Shown here piece after piece: positions 26,112 through 39,600 of a DNA stretch of 64,000 nt. The translations under genes and the position numbers were made by a program. The notes below the pieces were generated by a model, which was not told where the DNA came from, did not search any database, and saw nothing but the letters and a program-made list of their open reading frames with translations. Source of the DNA: Coriaria nepalensis (Eukaryota; Streptophyta; Magnoliopsida; Cucurbitales; Coriariaceae); the NCBI GenBank assembly GCA_027186245.1, contig CP114481.1, positions 26,691,501 through 26,755,500 of the forward strand. The letters run 5' to 3'. Position 1 is the first letter of the stretch; each line of letters starts with the position of its first letter.

Positions 26112-29055
26112 TGCAAGTTATGTAAGAAAATCATGTTTGAAGGGTGAAAATAGAATTCGTTCAACTTAATTTAGAATGATTTAATGACTGGATGAGACTC
26201 AATGACAAGACTTTAAGGCTAAACAAATGCATTGTTGCCTTCAATAGATTAACTGCAAGTTATGCACGAAAGTCATGTTTAAATGCCGAATTTCATTCGA
26301 AGCAATTTAGAATGATTTAATGACTAAAAGAGGCGCAATAATATGACTTTAAGGCTAAAAAAATGCATAGTTGCCTTCAATAGATCAATTACAAGTTATG
26401 CATGAAAGTCGTGGCTTAAATGCTAAAATAGAATTGGTTCGAAGTGCTTTCAAACAATTATTGAAATGAAAAGTCTGAATGATATACTTTTTAAGGCTAA
26501 AATAATGCATTGTTGTGGTCAATAAATTAATTGCAAGTTATGTAAGAAAATCATGTTTGAACGGTGAAAATAGAATTCGTTCAGCTTAATTTAGAATGAT
26601 TTAATGACTGGATGAGACTCAATGACAAGACTTTAAGGCTAAACAAATGCATTTTTGCCTTCAATAGATTAACTGCAAGTTATGCACGAAAGTCATGTTT
26701 AAATGCCGAATTCGTTCGAAGCAATTTAGAATGATTTAATGACTAAAAGAGACACAATAATATGACTTTAAGGCTAAAAAAATGCATACTTGCCTTCAAT
26801 AGATCAATTACAAGTTATGCATGAAAGTCGTGTCTTAAATACAAAAATAGAATTGGTTCGAAGTGCTTTCAAACAATTTAATGAAATGAAAAGACTGAAT
26901 GATATACTTTTTAAGTCTAAAATAATGCATTGTTATCGTCAATAAATTAATTGCAAGTTATGTAAGAAACTCATGTTTGAAGGGTGACAATAGAATTCGT
27001 TCAACTTAATTTAAAATGATTTAATGACTGGATGAGACTCAATGACAAGACTTTAAGGCTAAACAAATGCATTGTTGCCTTCAATAGATTAACTGCAAGT
27101 TATGCACGAAAGTCATGTTTAAATGCCGAATTTCATTCGAAGCAATTTAGAATGATTTAATGACTAAAAGAGACGCAATAATATGACTTTAAGGCTAAAA
27201 AAATGCATACTTGCCTTCAATAGATCAATTACAAGTTATGCATGAAAGTCGTGTCTTAAATACAAAAATAGAATTGGTTCGAAGTGCTTTGAAACAATTT
27301 AATGAAATGAAAAGACTGAATGATATACTTTTTAAGGCTAAAATAATGCATTGTTGTCGTCTATAAATTAATTGCATGTTATGTAAGAAAATCCTGTTTG
27401 AAGGGCGAAAATAAAATTCATTCGAATTAATTTAGTATGATTTATTGACTAGAAGAGACTCAGTGACATGACTTTAAGGCTAAACAAATGCATTGTTGCC
27501 TTCAATAGATCAACTGCAAGTTATGCACGAAAGTCATGTTTAAAGGCCGAATTTCGTTCGAAGTAATTTAGAATGATTTAATGACTAAAAGAGGCGCAAT
27601 AATATGAATTTTAGGCTAAAAAAATGCATAGTTGCCTTCAATAGATCAATTACAAGTTATGCATGAAAGTCGTGTCTTAGATACAAAAATAGAATTGGTT
27701 CGAAGTGCTTTCAAACAATTTAATGATATGAAAAGACTCAATGATATACTTTTTAAGTCTAAAATAATGCATTGTTGTCGTCAATAAATTAATTGCAAGT
27801 TATGTAAGAAAATCGTGTTTGAAAGGTGAAAATAGAATTCGTTCAACTTAATTTAGAATGATTTAATGACTGGATGTGACTCAATGACAAGACTTTAGGG
27901 CTAAACAAATGCATTGTTGCCTTCAATAGATTAACTGCAAGTTATGCACGAAAGTCATGTTGAAAGGCCGAATTTCGTTCGAAGCGATTTAGAATGATTT
28001 AATGACTAAAAGAGACGCAATAATATGAATTTTAGGCTAAAAAAATGCATAGTTGCCTTCAATAGATCAATTACAAGTTATGCATGAAAGTCGTGTCTTA
28101 AATGCAAAAATAGAATTGGTTCGAAGTGCTTTCAAACAATTTAACGAATTGAAAAGACTGAATGATATACTTTTTAAGGCTAAAATAATGCATTGTTGTC
28201 GTCAATAAATTAATTGCAAGTTATGTAAGAAAATCATGTTTAAACGGTGAAAATAGAATTCGGTCAACTTAATTTAGAATGATTTAATGACTGGATGAGA
28301 CTCAATGACAAGACTTTAAGGCTAAACAAATGCATTTTTGCCTTCAATAGATTAACTGCAAGTTATGCACGAAAGTCATGTTTAAATGCCGAATTCGTTC
28401 GAAGCAATTTAGAATGATTTAATGACTAAAAGAGACGCAATAATATGACTTTAAGGCTAAAAAAATGCATACTTGCCTTCAATAGATCAATTACAAGTTA
28501 TGCATGAAAGTCGTGTCTTAAATACAAAAATAGAATTGGTTCGAAGTGCTTTCAAACAATTTAATGAAATGAAAAGACTGAATGATATACTTTTTAAGGC
28601 TAAAATAATGCATTGTTGTCGTCAATAAATTAATTGCAAGTTATGTAAGAAAATCAAGTTTGAAAGGCGAAAATAGAATTCGTTCAACTTAATTTAGAAT
28701 GATTTAATGACTGGATGAGACTCAATGACAAGACTTTAAGGCTAAACAAATGCATTGTTGCCTTCAATAGATTAACTGCAAGTTATGCACGAAAGTCATG
28801 TTTAAAGGCCGAATTTCGTTCGAAGCGATTTAGAATGATTTAATGACTAAAAGAGACGCAATAATATGACTTTAAGGCTAAAAAAATGCATAGTTGCCTT
28901 CAATAGATCAATTACAAGTTATGCATGAAAGTCGTGTCTTAAATGCAAAAATAGAATTGGTTCGAAGTGCTTTCAAACAATTTAATGATATGAAAAGACT
29001 CAATGATATACTTTTTAAGTCTAAAATAATTCATTGTTGTCGTCAATAAATTAAT

Positions 29056-31575
29056 TGCAAGTTATGTAAGAAAATCATGTTTGAAGGGTGAAAATAGAAT
29101 TCGTTCAACTTAATTTAGAATGATTTAATGACTGGATGAGACTCAATGACAAGACTTTAAGGCTAAACAAATGCATTGTTGCCTTCAATAGATTAACTGC
29201 AAGTTATGCACGAAAGTCATGTTTAAATGCCGAATTTCATTCGAAGCAATTTAGAATGATTTAATGACTAAAAGAGGCGCAATAATATGACTTTAAGGCT
29301 AAAAAAATGCATAGTTGCCTTCAATAGATCAATTACAAGTTATGCATGAAAGTCGTGGCTTAAATGCTAAAATAGAATTGGTTCGAAGTGCTTTCAAACA
29401 ATTATTGAAATGAAAAGTCTGAATGATATACTTTTTAAGGCTAAAATAATGCATTGTTGTGGTCAATAAATTAATTGCAAGTTATGTAAGAAAATCATGT
29501 TTGAACGGTGAAAATAGAATTCGTTCAGCTTAATTTAGAATGATTTAATGACTGGATGAGACTCAATGACAAGACTTTAAGGCTAAACAAATGCATTTTT
29601 GCCTTCAATAGATTAACTGCAAGTTATGCACGAAAGTCATGTTTAAATGCCGAATTCGTTCGAAGCAATTTAGAAGGATTTAATGACTAAAAGAGACGCA
29701 ATAATATGACTTTAAGGCTAAAAAAATGCATACTTGCCTTCAATAGATCAATTACAAGTTATGCATGAAAGTCGTGTCTTAAATACAAAAATAGAATTGG
29801 TTCGAAGTGCTTTCAAACAATTTAATGAAATGAAAAGACTGAATGATATACTTTTTAAGTCTAAAATAATGCATTGTTATCGTCAATAAATTAATTGCAA
29901 GTTATGTAAGAAAATCATGTTTGAAGGGTGACAATAGAATTCGTTCAACTTAATTTAGAATGATTTAATGACTGGATGAGACTCAATGACAAGACTTTAA
30001 GGCTAAACAAATGCATTGTTGCCTTCAATAGATTAACTGCAAGTTATGCACGAAAGTCATGTTTAAATGCCGAATTTCATTCGAAGCAATTTAGAATGAT
30101 TTAATGACTAAAAGAGGCGCAATAATATGACTTTAAGGCTAAAAAAATGCATAGTTGCCTTCAATAGATCAATTACAAGTTATGCATGAAAGTCGTGGCT
30201 TAAATGCTAAAATAGAATTGGTTCGAAGTGCTTTCAAACAATTATTGAAATGAAAAGTCTGAATGATATACTTTTTAAGGCTAAAATAATGCATTGTTGT
30301 GGTCAATAAATTAATTGCAAGTTATGTAAGAAAATCATGTTTGAACGGTGAAAATAGAATTCGTTCAGCTTAATTTAGAATGATTTAATGACTGGATGAG
30401 ACTCAATGACAAGACTTTAAGGCTAAACAAATGCATTTTTGCCTTCAATAGATTAACTGCAAGTTATGCACGAAAGTCATGTTTAAATGCCGAATTCGTT
30501 CGAAGCAATTTAGAATGATTTAATGACTAAAAGAGACGCAATAATATGACTTTAAGGCTAAAAAAATGCATACTTGCCTTCAATAGATCAATTACAAGTT
30601 ATGCATGAAAGTCGTGTCTTAAATACAAAAATAGAATTGGTTCGAAGTGCTTTCAAACAATTTAATGAAATGAAAAGACTGAATGATATACTTTTTAAGT
30701 CTAAAATAATGCATTGTTATCGTCAATAAATTAATTGCAAGTTATGTAAGAAAATCATGTTTGAAGGGTGACAATAGAATTCGTTCAACTTAATTTAGAA
30801 TGATTTAATGACTGGATGAGACTCAATGACAAGACTTTAAGGCTAAACAAATGCATTGTTGCCTTCAATAGATTAACTGCAAGTTATGCACGAAAGTCAT
30901 GTTTAAATGCCGAATTTCATTCGAAGCAATTTAGAATGATTTAATGACTAAAAGAGGCGCAATAATATGACTTTAAGGCTAAAAAAATGCATAGGTGCCT
31001 TCAATAGATCAATTACAAGTTATGCATGAAAGTCGTGGCTTAAATGCTAAAATAGAATTGGTTCGAAGTGCTTTCAAACAATTATTGAAATGAAAAGTCT
31101 GAATGATATACTTTTTAAGGCTAAAATAATGCATTGTTGTGGTCAATAAATTAATTGCAAGTTATGTAAGAAAATCATGTTTGAACGGTGAAAATAGAAT
31201 TCGTTCAGCTTAATTTAGAATGATTTAATGACTGGATGAGACTCAATGACAAGACTTTAAGGCTAAACAAATGCATTTTTGCCTTCAATAGATTAACTGC
31301 AAGTTATGCACGAAAGTCATGTTTAAATGCCGAATTCGTTCGAAGCAATTTAGAATGATTTAATGACTAAAAGAGACGCAATAATATGACTTTAAGGCTA
31401 AAAAAATGCATACTTGCCTTCAATAGATCAATTACAAGTTATGCATGAAAGTCGTGTCTTAAATACAAAAATAGAATTGGTTCGAAGTGCTTTCAAACAA
31501 TTTAATGATATGAAAAGACTCAATGATATACTTTTTAAGTCTAAAATAATGCATTGTTGTCGTCAATAAATTAAT
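29056..31575 (+). repeat. 840-bp two-unit repeat, three copies
   Basis: Units 71-72, 73-74 and 75-76 are near-identical 840-bp pairs starting at 29056, 29896 and 30736. The first unit of each pair has 'atttcattcg' in B and 'gtggcttaaatgctaaaa' with a 142-bp C; the second has 'cgttcagctt' in A, a 135-bp B with 'gaattcgttcg', 'catacttgcc' and, in the first two pairs, 'gttatcgtc'. Both units are 420 bp. A single pair occurs upstream at 26112-26951. Small differences are 'tagaaggattt' in the first pair and 'cataggtgcc' in the third. Confidence 0.92.
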
Positions 31576-33258
31576 TGCAAGTTATGTAAGAAAATCGTGT
31601 TTGAAAGGTGAAAATAGAATTCGTTCAACTTAATTTAGAATGATTTAATGACTAGATGAGACTCAATGACAATACTTTAGGGCTAAACAAATGCATTGTT
31701 GCCTTCAATAGATTAACTGCAAGTTATGCACGAAAGTCATGTTGAAAGGCCGAATTTCGTTCGAAGCGATTTAGAATGATTTAATGACTAAAAGAGACGC
31801 AATAATATGAATTTTAGGCTAAGAAAATGCATAGTTGCCTTCAATAGATCAATTACAAGTTATGCATGAAAGTCGTGTCTTAAATGCAAAAATAGAATTG
31901 GTTCGAAGTGCTTTGAAACAATTTAACGAATTGAAAAGACTGAATGATATACTTTTTAAGGCTAAAATAATGCATTGTTGTCGTCAATAAATTAATTGCA
32001 AGTTATGTAAGAAAATCATGTTTAAACGGTGAAAATAGAATTCGGTCAACTTAATTTAGAATGATTTAATGACTGGATGAGACTCAATGACAAGACTTTA
32101 AGGCTAAACAAATGCATTTTTGCCTTCAATAGATTAACTGCAAGTTATGCACGAAAGTCATGTTTAAATGCCGAATTCGTTCGAAGCAATTTAGAATGAT
32201 TTAATGACTAAAAGAGACGCAATAATATGACTTTAAGGCTAAAAAAATGCATACTTGCCTTCAATAGATCAATTACAAGTTATGCATGAAAGTCGTGTCT
32301 TAAATACAAAAATAGAATTGGTTCGAAGTGCTTTCAAACAATTTAATGAAATGAAAAGACTGAATGATATACTTTTTAAGTCTAAAATAATGCATTGTTG
32401 TCGTCAATAAATTTATTGCAAGTTATGTAAGAAAATCATGTTTGAAAGGCGGAAATAGAACTTGTTCAACTTAATTTAGAATGATTTAATGACTGGATGA
32501 GACTCAATGACAAGACTTTAGGGCTAAACAAATGCATTGTTGCTTTCAATAGATTAACTGCAAGTTATGCACGAAAGTCATGTTTAAAGGCCGAATTTCT
32601 TTCGAAGTAATTTAGAATGATTTAATGACTAAAAGAGGCGCAATAATATGACTTTAAGGCTAAAAAAATGCATAGTTGCCTTCAATAGATCAATTACAAG
32701 TTATTAAAGAAAGTCGTGTCTTAAAAGCAAAAATATAATTGGTTCGAAGTGCTTTGAAACAATTTAATGAAATGAAAAGACTGAATGATATACTTTTTAA
32801 GTCTAAAATAATGCATTGTTATCGTCAATAAATTAATTGCAAGTTATGTAAGAAAATCATGTTTGAAGGGTGACAATAGAATTCATTCAACTTAATTTTG
32901 AATGATTTAATGACTGGATGAGACTCAATGACAAGACTTTAAGGCTAAACAAATGCATTGTTGCCTTCAATAGATAAACTGCAAGTTATGCACGAAAGTC
33001 ATGTTTAAATGCCGAATTTCGTTCGAAGCAATTTAGAATGATTTAATGACAAAAAGAGACACAATAATATGCCTTTAAGGCTAAAAAAATGTATAGTTGC
33101 CTTCAATAGATCAATTACAAGTTATTAATGAAAGTCGTGTCTTAAAAGCAAAAATATAATTGGTTCGAAGTGCTTTGAAACAATTTAATGAAATGAAAAG
33201 ACTGAATGATATACTTTTTAAGGCTAAAATAATGCATTGTTGTCGTCAATAAATTAAT

Positions 33259-33678
33259 TGCAAGTTATGTAAGAAAATCATGTTTGAAGGTCGAAAATAA
33301 AATTCATTTGAATTAATTTAGTATGATTTATTGACTAGAAGAGACTCAGTGACATAACTTTAAGGCTACCCAAATGCATTGTTGCCTTCAATAGATCAAC
33401 TGCAAGTTATGCACGAAAGTCAAGTTTAAAGGCCGAATTTCGTTTGAAGTAATTTAGAATGATTTAATGACTAAAAGAGGCGCAATAATATGACTTTAAG
33501 GCTAAAAAAATGCATAGTTGCCTTCAATAGATCAATTACAAGTTATGCATGAAAGTCGTGGCTTAAATGCTAAAATAGAATTTGTTCGAAGTGCTTTCAA
33601 ACAATTATTGAAATGAAAAGTCTGAATGATATACTTTTTAAGGCTAAAATAATGCATTGTTGTGGTCAATAAATTAAT
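33259..33678 (+). repeat. HOR unit present in 12.2-kb copy 1, missing in copy 2
   Basis: Unit 81 starts with an A-prime monomer ('gaaggtcgaaaataaaattc') and has 'ggctacccaaatg'. In copy 2 the C at 45731 keeps the left half of the C of unit 80 but ends 'gttgtggtcaataaatt', as the C of unit 81 does, and then passes straight to the counterpart of unit 82 at 45874. The loss therefore occurred by exchange inside C. Confidence 0.85.
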
Positions 33679-36600
33679 TGCAAGTTATGTAAGAAAATCA
33701 TGTTTGAAAGGCGGAAATAGAACTTGTTCAACTTAATTTAGAATGATTTAATGAGTGGATGAGACTCAATGACAAGACTTTAAGGCTAAACAAATGCATT
33801 GTTGCCTTCAATAGATTAACTGCAAGTTATGCACGAAAGTCATGTTTAAAGGCCGAATTTCTTTCGAAGTAATTTAGAATGATTTAATGACTAAAAGAGG
33901 CGCAATAATATGACTTTAAGGCTAAAAAAATGCATAGTTGCCTTCAATAGATCAATTACAAGTTATTAATGAAAGTCGTGTCTTAAAAGCAAAAATATAA
34001 TTGGTTCGAAGTGCTTTGAAACAATTTAATGAAATGAAAAGACTGAATGATATACTTTTTAAGGCTAAAATAATGCATTGTTGTCGTCAATAAATTAATT
34101 GCAAGTTATGTAAGAAAATCATGTTTGAAGGTCAAAAATAAAATTCATTTGAATTAATTTAGTATGATTTATTGACTAGAAGAGACTCAGTGACATGACT
34201 TTACGGCTAACCAAATGCATTGTTGCCTTCAATAGATCAACTGCAAGTTATGCACGAAAGTCATGTTTAAAGGCCGAATTTCGTTCGAAGTAATTTAGAA
34301 TGATTTAATGACTAAAAGAGGCGTAATAATATGACTTTAAGGCTAAAAAAATGCATAGTTGCCTTCAATAGATCAATTACAAGTTATGCATGAAAGTCGT
34401 GGCTTAAATGCTAAAATAGAATTGGTTCGAAGTGCTTTCAAACAATTATTGAAATGAAAAGACTGAATGATATACTTTTTAAGGCTAAAATAATGTATTG
34501 TTGTCGTCAATAAATTAATTGCAAGTTATGTAAGAAAATCATGTTTGAAAGGCGGAAATAGAACTTGTTCAACTTAATTTAGAATGATTTAATGACTGGA
34601 TGAGACTCAATGACAAGACTTTAAGGCCAAACAAATGCATTGTTGCCTTCAATAGATCAACTGCAAGTTATGCACGAAAGTCATGTTTAAAGGCCGAATT
34701 TCGTTCGAAGTAATTTAGAATGATTTAATGACTAAAAGAGGCGCAATAATATGACTTTAAGGCTAAAAAAATGCATAGTTGCCTTCAATAGATCAATTAC
34801 AAGTTATGCATGAAGGTCGTGTTTTAAATGCAAAAATAGAATTGGTTCGAAGTGCTTTCAAACAATTTAATGATATGAAAAGACTCAATGATATACTTTT
34901 TAAGTCTAAAATAATGCATTGTTGTCGTCAATAAATTAATTGCAAGTTATGTTAGAAAATCATGTTTGAAGGGTGAAAATATAATTCGTTCAACTTAATT
35001 TAGCATGATTTAATGACTAGATGAGACTCAATCACAAGACTTTAAGGCTAAACAAATGCATTGTTGCCTTCAATAGATTAACTGCAAGTTATGCACGAAA
35101 GTCATGTTTAAAGGCCGAATTTCGTTCGAAGCGCTTAAGAATGATTTAATGACTAAAAGAAACGCAATAATATGACTTTAAGGCTAAAAAAATGCATAGT
35201 TGCCTTCAATAGATCAATTACAAGTTATGCATGAAGGTCGTGTCTTAAATGCAAAAATAGAATTGGTTCGAAGTGCTTTCAAACAATTTAATGATATGAA
35301 AAGACTCAATGATATACTTTTTAAGTCTAAAATAATGCATTGTTGTCGTCAATAAATTAATTGCAAGTTATGTAAGAAAATCATGTTTGAAGGGTGAAAA
35401 TAGAATTCGTTCAACTTAATTTAGAATGATTTAATGACTGGATGAGACTCAATGACAAGACTGTAAGGCTAAACAAATGCATTGTTGCGTTCAATAGATT
35501 AACTGCAAGTTATGCACGAGAGTCATGTTTAAAGGCCGAATTTCGTTCGAAGCGATTTAGAATGATTTAATGACTAAAAGAGACGCAATAATATGACTTT
35601 ATGGCTAAAAAAATGCATAGTTGCCTTCAATAGATCAATTACAAGTTATGCATGAAGGTCGTGTCTTAAATGCAAAAATAGAATTGGTTCGAAGTGCTTT
35701 CAAACAATTTAATGATAAGAAAAGACTCAATGATATACTTTTTAAGTCTAAAATAATGCATTGTTGTCGTCAATAAATTAATTGCAAGTTATGTAAGAAA
35801 ATCATGTTTGAAGGGTGAAAATAGAATTCGTTCAACTTAATTTAGAATGATTTAATGACTGGATGAGACTCAATGACAAGACTTTAAGGCTAAACAAATG
35901 CATTGTTGCGTTCAATAGATTAACTGCAAGTTATGCACGAAAGTCATGTTTAAAGGCCGAATTTCGTTCGAAGTAATTTAGAATGATTTAATGACTAAAA
36001 GAGGCGCAATAATATGACTTTATGGCTAAAAAAATGCATAGTTGCCTTCAATAGATCAATTACAAGTTATTAATGAAAGTCGTGTCTTAAATGCAAAAAT
36101 ATAATTGGTTCGAAGTGCTTTGAAACAATTTAATGAAATGAAAAGACTGAATGATATACTTTTTAACGCTAAAATAATGCATTGTTGTGGTCAATAAATT
36201 AATTGCATGTTATGTAAGAAAATCATGTTTGAAGGTCGAAAATAGAATTCCTTCAACTTAATTTAGTATGATTTATTGACTAGAAGAGACTCAGTGACAT
36301 GACTTTACGGCTAACCAAATGCATTGTTGCCTTCAATAGATCAACTGCAAGTTATGCACGAAAGTCATGTTTAAAGGCCGAATTTCGTTCGAAGTAATTT
36401 AGAATGATTTAATGACTAAAAGAGGCGTAATAATATGACTTTAAGGCTAAAAAAATGCATAGTTGCCTTCAATAGATCAATTACAAGTTATGCATGAAAG
36501 TCGTGGCTTAAATGCAAAAATATAATTGGTTCGAAGTGCTTTGAAACAATTTAATGAAATGAAAAGACTGAATGATATACTTTTTAAGGCTAAAATAATG

Positions 36601-39600
36601 CATTGTTGTCGTCTATAAATTAATTGCATGTTATGTAAGAAAATCCTGTTTGAAGGGCGAAAATAAAATTCATTCGAATTAATTTAGTATGATTTATTGA
36701 CTAGAAGAGACTCCGTGACATGACTTTAAGGCTAAACAAATGCATTGTTGCCTTCAATAGATCAACTGCAAGTTATGCACGAAAGTCATGTTTAAAGGCC
36801 GAATTTCGTTCGAAGTAATTTAGAATGATTTAATGACTAAAAGAGGCGCAATAATATGAATTTTAGGCTAAAAAAATGCATAGTTGCCCTCAATAGATCA
36901 ATTACAAGTTATGCATGAAAGTCGTGTCTTAAATACAAAAATAGAATTGGTTCGAAGTGCTTTCAAACAATTTAATGATATGAAAAGACTCAATGATATA
37001 CTTTTTAAGTCTAAAATAATGCATTGTTGTCGTCAATAAATTAATTGCAAGTTATGTAAGAAAATCGTGTTTGAAAGGTGAAAATAGAATTCGTTCAACT
37101 TAATTTAGAATGATTTAATGACTGGATGAGACTCAATGACAAGACTTTAGGGCTAAACAAATGCATTGTTGCCTTCAATAGATTAACTGCAAGTTATGCA
37201 CGAAAGTCATGTTGAAAGGCCGAATTTCGTTCGAAGCGATTTAGAATGATTTAATGACTAAAAGAGACGCAATAATATGAATTTTAGGCTAAAAAAATGC
37301 ATAGTTGCCTTCAATAGATCAATTACAAGTTATGCATGAAAGTCGTGTCTTAAATGCAAAAATAGAATTGGTTCGAAGTGCTTTGAAACAATTTAACGAA
37401 TTGAAAAGACTGAATGATATACTTTTTAAGGCTAAAATAATGCATTGTTGTCGTCAATAAATTAATTGCAAGTTATGTAAGAAAATCATGTTTAAACGGT
37501 GAAAATAGAATTCGGTCAACTTAATTTAGAATGATTTAATGACTGGATGAGACTCAATGACAAGACTTTAAGGCTAAACAAATGCATTTTTGCCTTCAAT
37601 AGATTAACTGCAAGTTATGCACGAAAGTCATGTTTAAATGCCGAATTCGTTCGAAGCAATTTAGAATGATTTAATGACTAAAAGAGACGCAATAATATGA
37701 CTTTAAGGCTAAAAAAATGCATACTTGCCTTCAATAGATCAATTACAAGTTATGCATGAAAGTCGTGTCTTAAATACAAAAATAGAATTGGTTCGAAGTG
37801 CTTTCAAACAATTTAATGAAATGAAAAGACTGAATGATATACTTTTTAAGGCTAAAATAATGCATTGTTGTCGTCAATAAATTAATTGCAAGTTATGTAA
37901 GAAAATCATGTTTGAAAGGCGAAAATAGAATTCGTTCAACTTAATTTAGAATGATTTAATGACTGGATGAGACTCAATGACAAGACTTTAAGGCTAAACA
38001 AATGCATTGTTGCCTTCAATAGATTAACTGCAAGTTATGCACGAAAGTCATGTTTAAAGGCCGAATTTCGTTCGAAGCGATTTAGAATGATTTAATGACT
38101 AAAAGAGACGCAATAATATGACTTTAAGGCTAAAAAAATGCATAGTTGCCTTCAATAGATCAATTACAAGTTATGCATGAAAGTCGTGTCTTAAATGCAA
38201 AAATAGAATTGGTTCGAAGTGCTTTCAAACAATTTAATGATATGAAAAGACTCAATGATATACTTTTTAAGTCTAAAATAATTCATTGTTGTCGTCAATA
38301 AATTAATTGCAAGTTATGTAAGAAAATCATGTTTGAAGGGTGAAAATAGAATTCGTTCAACTTAATTTAGAATGATTTAATGACTGGATGAGACTCAATG
38401 ACAAGACTTTAAGGCTAAACAAATGCATTGTTGCCTTCAATAGATTAACTGCAAGTTATGCACGAAAGTCATGTTTAAATGCCGAATTTCATTCGAAGCA
38501 ATTTAGAATGATTTAATGACTAAAAGAGGCGCAATAATATGACTTTAAGGCTAAAAAAATGCATAGTTGCCTTCAATAGATCAATTACAAGTTATGCATG
38601 AAAGTCGTGGCTTAAATGCTAAAATAGAATTGGTTCGAAGTGCTTTCAAACAATTATTGAAATGAAAAGTCTGAATGATATACTTTTTAAGGCTAAAATA
38701 ATGCATTGTTGTGGTCAATAAATTAATTGCAAGTTATGTAAGAAAATCATGTTTGAACGGTGAAAATAGAATTCGTTCAGCTTAATTTAGAATGATTTAA
38801 TGACTGGATGAGACTCAATGACAAGACTTTAAGGCTAAACAAATGCATTTTTGCCTTCAATAGATTAACTGCAAGTTATGCACGAAAGTCATGTTTAAAT
38901 GCCGAATTCGTTCGAAGCAATTTAGAATGATTTAATGACTAAAAGAGACGCAATAATATGACTTTAAGGCTAAAAAAATGCATACTTGCCTTCAATAGAT
39001 CAATTACAAGTTATGCATGAAAGTCGTGTCTTAAATACAAAAATAGAATTGGTTCGAAGTGCTTTCAAACAATTTAATGAAATGAAAAGACTGAATGATA
39101 TACTTTTTAAGTCTAAAATAATGCATTGTTATCGTCAATAAATTAATTGCAAGTTATGTAAGAAAATCATGTTTGAAGGGTGACAATAGAATTCGTTCAA
39201 CTTAATTTAAAATGATTTAATGACTGGATGAGACTCAATGACAAGACTTTAAGGCTAAACAAATGCATTGTTGCCTTCAATAGATTAACTGCAAGTTATG
39301 CACGAAAGTCATGTTTAAATGCCGAATTTCATTCGAAGCAATTTAGAATGATTTAATGACTAAAAGAGACGCAATAATATGACTTTAAGGCTAAAAAAAT
39401 GCATACTTGCCTTCAATAGATCAATTACAAGTTATGCATGAAAGTCGTGTCTTAAATACAAAAATAGAATTGGTTCGAAGTGCTTTGAAACAATTTAATG
39501 AAATGAAAAGACTGAATGATATACTTTTTAAGGCTAAAATAATGCATTGTTGTCGTCTATAAATTAATTGCATGTTATGTAAGAAAATCCTGTTTGAAGG

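Larger units (their letters stand above)
24429..30100 (+). repeat. Seven-unit tandem duplication (2,944-bp offset) inside the 12.2-kb segment
   Basis: Units 60-66 (24429-27372) are repeated as units 67-73 (27373 to about 30100). Order of markers is the same: A-prime, 'ctttagggc', 'aaacggtgaaaatag' with 'attcggtcaac', 'catacttgcc', 'aataattcattg', 'gtggcttaaatgc', 'cgttcagctt'. Differences include 'gatgagactc' against 'gatgtgactc' and 'aatcatg' against 'aatcaag'. The duplication predates the 12.2-kb one, since both larger copies contain it (second set at 36625 and 39569). Confidence 0.88.
24319..36514 (+). repeat. 12.2-kb segmental tandem duplication, copy 1 (units 60-88)
   Basis: Unit starts: 24429, 24850, 25271, 25691, 26112, 26532, 26952, 27373, 27794, 28215, 28635, 29056, 29476, 29896, 30316, 30736, 31156, 31576, 31997, 32417, 32838, 33259, 33679, 34100, 34520, 34941, 35362, 35783, 36204. 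The left limit is set by the C monomer at 24286, whose second half matches the C at 36482 while its first half does not. Matching rare markers include 'gttgccctcaatag' (24689 region and 36887 region), 'gatgtgactc', 'aatcaagtttg', 'cgttcagctt' and 'aatacttta'. It contains a 7-unit duplication and an 840-bp expansion. Confidence 0.93.
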
